The notes below the pieces were generated by a model. It was not told the origin of the DNA. It saw only the letters and a program-made list of their open reading frames with translations, and searched no databases. Positions 62,752 through 64,000 of a DNA stretch of 64,000 nucleotides are shown here, in pieces; the first letter of the stretch is position 1, and each line of letters opens with the position of its first letter. This DNA is from Henriciella litoralis. Its GTDB lineage: Bacteria; Pseudomonadota; Alphaproteobacteria; Caulobacterales; Hyphomonadaceae. The translations under genes and the position numbers were made by a program. The stretch covers positions 2,636,407 through 2,700,406 of the forward strand of contig NZ_NCSS01000006.1 of the NCBI RefSeq assembly GCF_002088935.1, read 5' to 3'.

Positions 62752-64000
62752 GCGTCCCTCAGGTTTTGATCCTTGATCGGCAGCTGGCGCACCCGCTTGC
62801 CGGTGGCCGCATAGATGGCGTTGAGAACCGCTGGTGTCGCAACAGCGATTGTAGGTTCGCCCACGCCGCCCCAGAAGCCGCCTGATGGCATCACAATGGT
62901 TTCGACTTCCGGCATGTCGGCGATGCGCATGGAGTTGTAGGTGTCGAAATTCTTCTGCTGGGTTTCACCGTTTTCGAAGGTGATTTCCTGATAGAGCGCG
63001 GCCGACAGTCCGTACACGAATGAACCAGCAACCTGCGCGTCGATCTGTTGTGGATTGACCGCGATGCCTGGGTCGGTGGCCGCAACAATCCGGTCGACCT
63101 TGAGTTTGCCATCATCATCGACTGTGACCTCGGCGCACGCGGCTGTGTAGGCGCCGAATGAATAGAACGCGCAGAGGCCGCGCGCCTTGCCATCGTCAGA
63201 GCCCCAGCCGGATTTCTCGGCGACGGCTCTCAGGACGGCGGCCAGTTCAGGCGTGTCCTGCATGTATTCCAGACGAAATTCCAGCGGGTCGCGGCCAGCC
63301 GCATGGGCGAGCTCGTCCATGAAACATTCCAGATAGATGGCATTCTGGTTGGCGTTCACGCCGCGCCAGAAGCCGGGACGGACCGGTGGGTTCCGCATGG
63401 CGTGATCAAACTGGATGGCCGGGAAGGTGTATTTCAGCGTCTGGTCTTCTGCGCCGGGCGATTTGCCCATCGGAAGAAGGCCCTGGAACGCGTAAGGGTC
63501 CATGCCATTGCGCAGGGCTTGCGGCATCAAACCGGAGAGGATCGACTGACCGGCCAGCCGGATCTTGATCCCGACAAGCTTGCCATCCGCGTCGAGCGCG
63601 CCCTGACAGCGTGCCTTGGTGATCGGATGGTAGAAGCCATGTTGCATGTCTTCTTCGCGCGACCAGATCAGCTTGATCGGTGTGCCTGGCATCTGCTTGG
63701 CGATCGAGACAACCTGACTGACATAGTCACTCATGCCGCGTCGGCCGAAACCGCCGCCGAGCAGCTGTTTGTAGACGTCGCACTGGGCGATTGGCAGGCC
63801 GGAGGCTTCGGCGGCCGCGGCAAGCGCAGCCTCACCATTCTGCGTCGGGCACCAGACGTCGCACTTGTCTTCTGTCCAGACGGCTGTCGCGGTCATCGGC
63901 TCCATGCAGGCATGGTTCTGCAAGGGCGCGTTGTAGCGGGCTTCGACGATCTGTGCGGCGCCATCAAATGCGGCGTCCACATCGCCTTTCTGGTTGCCCA
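62748..64000 (-). CDS. Molybdenum hydroxylase large subunit (xanthine dehydrogenase/isoquinoline 1-oxidoreductase beta type), partial
   Basis: The C-terminal 417 or so residues are in view; the frame is open to the right edge and its start lies beyond. LLGGGFGRRGMSDYVSQ near 70-86 of the visible part, PVRPGFWRGVNANQNAIYLECFMDELAHAAGRDPLEFRLE near 200-240 and GFWGGVGEPTIAVATPAVLNAIYAATGKRVRQLPI at the end, with the catalytic Glu in GVGEP, place it in the IorB-like branch of the family. Such enzymes hydroxylate aromatic N-heterocycles or oxidise aldehydes and are often exported through Tat. The downstream XdhC-MobA and moa/moe genes would supply its cofactor. Confidence 0.9.
   Translation of the reverse strand, partial: GNQKGDVDAAFDGAAQIVEARYNAPLQNHACMEPMTATAVWTEDKCDVWCPTQNGEAALAAAAEASGLPIAQCDVYKQLLGGGFGRRGMSDYVSQVVSIAKQMPGTPIKLIWSREEDMQHGFYHPITKARCQGALDADGKLVGIKIRLAGQSILSGLMPQALRNGMDPYAFQGLLPMGKSPGAEDQTLKYTFPAIQFDHAMRNPPVRPGFWRGVNANQNAIYLECFMDELAHAAGRDPLEFRLEYMQDTPELAAVLRAVAEKSGWGSDDGKARGLCAFYSFGAYTAACAEVTVDDDGKLKVDRIVAATDPGIAVNPQQIDAQVAGSFVYGLSAALYQEITFENGETQQKNFDTYNSMRIADMPEVETIVMPSGGFWGGVGEPTIAVATPAVLNAIYAATGKRVRQLPIKDQNLRDA

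Overview
The window looks like a chromosomal segment of a GC-rich (roughly 60%) marine alphaproteobacterium, most likely Hyphomonadaceae or a close relative (Caulobacterales/Rhodobacterales side). The clues are a giant 180-kDa-type NAD-glutamate dehydrogenase, an FzlA-like GST next to queG, a methionine synthase split into two genes, a CC0125/CC1285-type lipoprotein, a TonB receptor paired with a phytase, and an ectABC-ask ectoine cluster with a divergent MarR-type regulator. The taxonomic placement is inference. I saw no tRNA, rRNA, CRISPR, insertion sequence or prophage gene. Gene density is very high, with many 4-bp ATGA overlaps.

Layout. 1-13.2 kb (mostly minus strand): the start of rsmI divergent from an LpoA-like lipoprotein; a YkvA-type protein; an SDR dehydrogenase; a membrane-tethered LuxR-type regulator with a DUF4199 membrane protein; an aldehyde dehydrogenase; a TonB receptor/phytase/DUF2891 group; a YjgR/HerA-like ATPase. 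13.3-29.4 kb: YrhK-like and AI-2E-family membrane proteins, NAD-glutamate dehydrogenase, an M1 aminopeptidase lipoprotein, fzlA-queG-mtgA, a proline-rich membrane protein with a TPR protein, an SDR, yghU and a lipoprotein. 29.4-36 kb: a long inverted repeat, then a one-carbon/methionine operon on the minus strand: ArsR-methyltransferase regulator, metF, metH N-terminal half, flavin-type oxidase, small membrane protein, metH C-terminal half. 36-45 kb: mlaA-mlaC, a PRC-barrel lipoprotein, and glutathione-dependent formaldehyde detoxification (frmA and fghA) with five other genes in between.

45-52.5 kb is an osmoadaptation locus. ectA, ectB, ectC and the ectoine-type aspartokinase are followed by an MFS and an SSS transporter through overlapping stop/start codons. 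A divergent ectR lies upstream, and a 12-bp palindrome sits on the likely ectA promoter. 52.6-64 kb holds a lipoprotein cytochrome c and then a 15-gene minus-strand array that runs off the right edge: a molybdenum hydroxylase large subunit, cytochrome c, flavocytochrome c sulfide dehydrogenase flavoprotein, soxX, soxY, soxZ, soxA, a ModE-like regulator, an XdhC-MobA fusion, moaA, moaD, moaE, moaB, moaC and moeA. Nearly every junction overlaps or abuts.

The most unusual part is this last array. It places a reduced Sox/sulfide-oxidation set (no soxB or soxCD in view, lipoprotein-type SoxX and SoxA, and a SoxY without the usual Gly-Gly-Cys-Gly-Gly end) between a molybdenum hydroxylase and a near-complete molybdenum cofactor pathway. 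This suggests a single co-expressed redox module.
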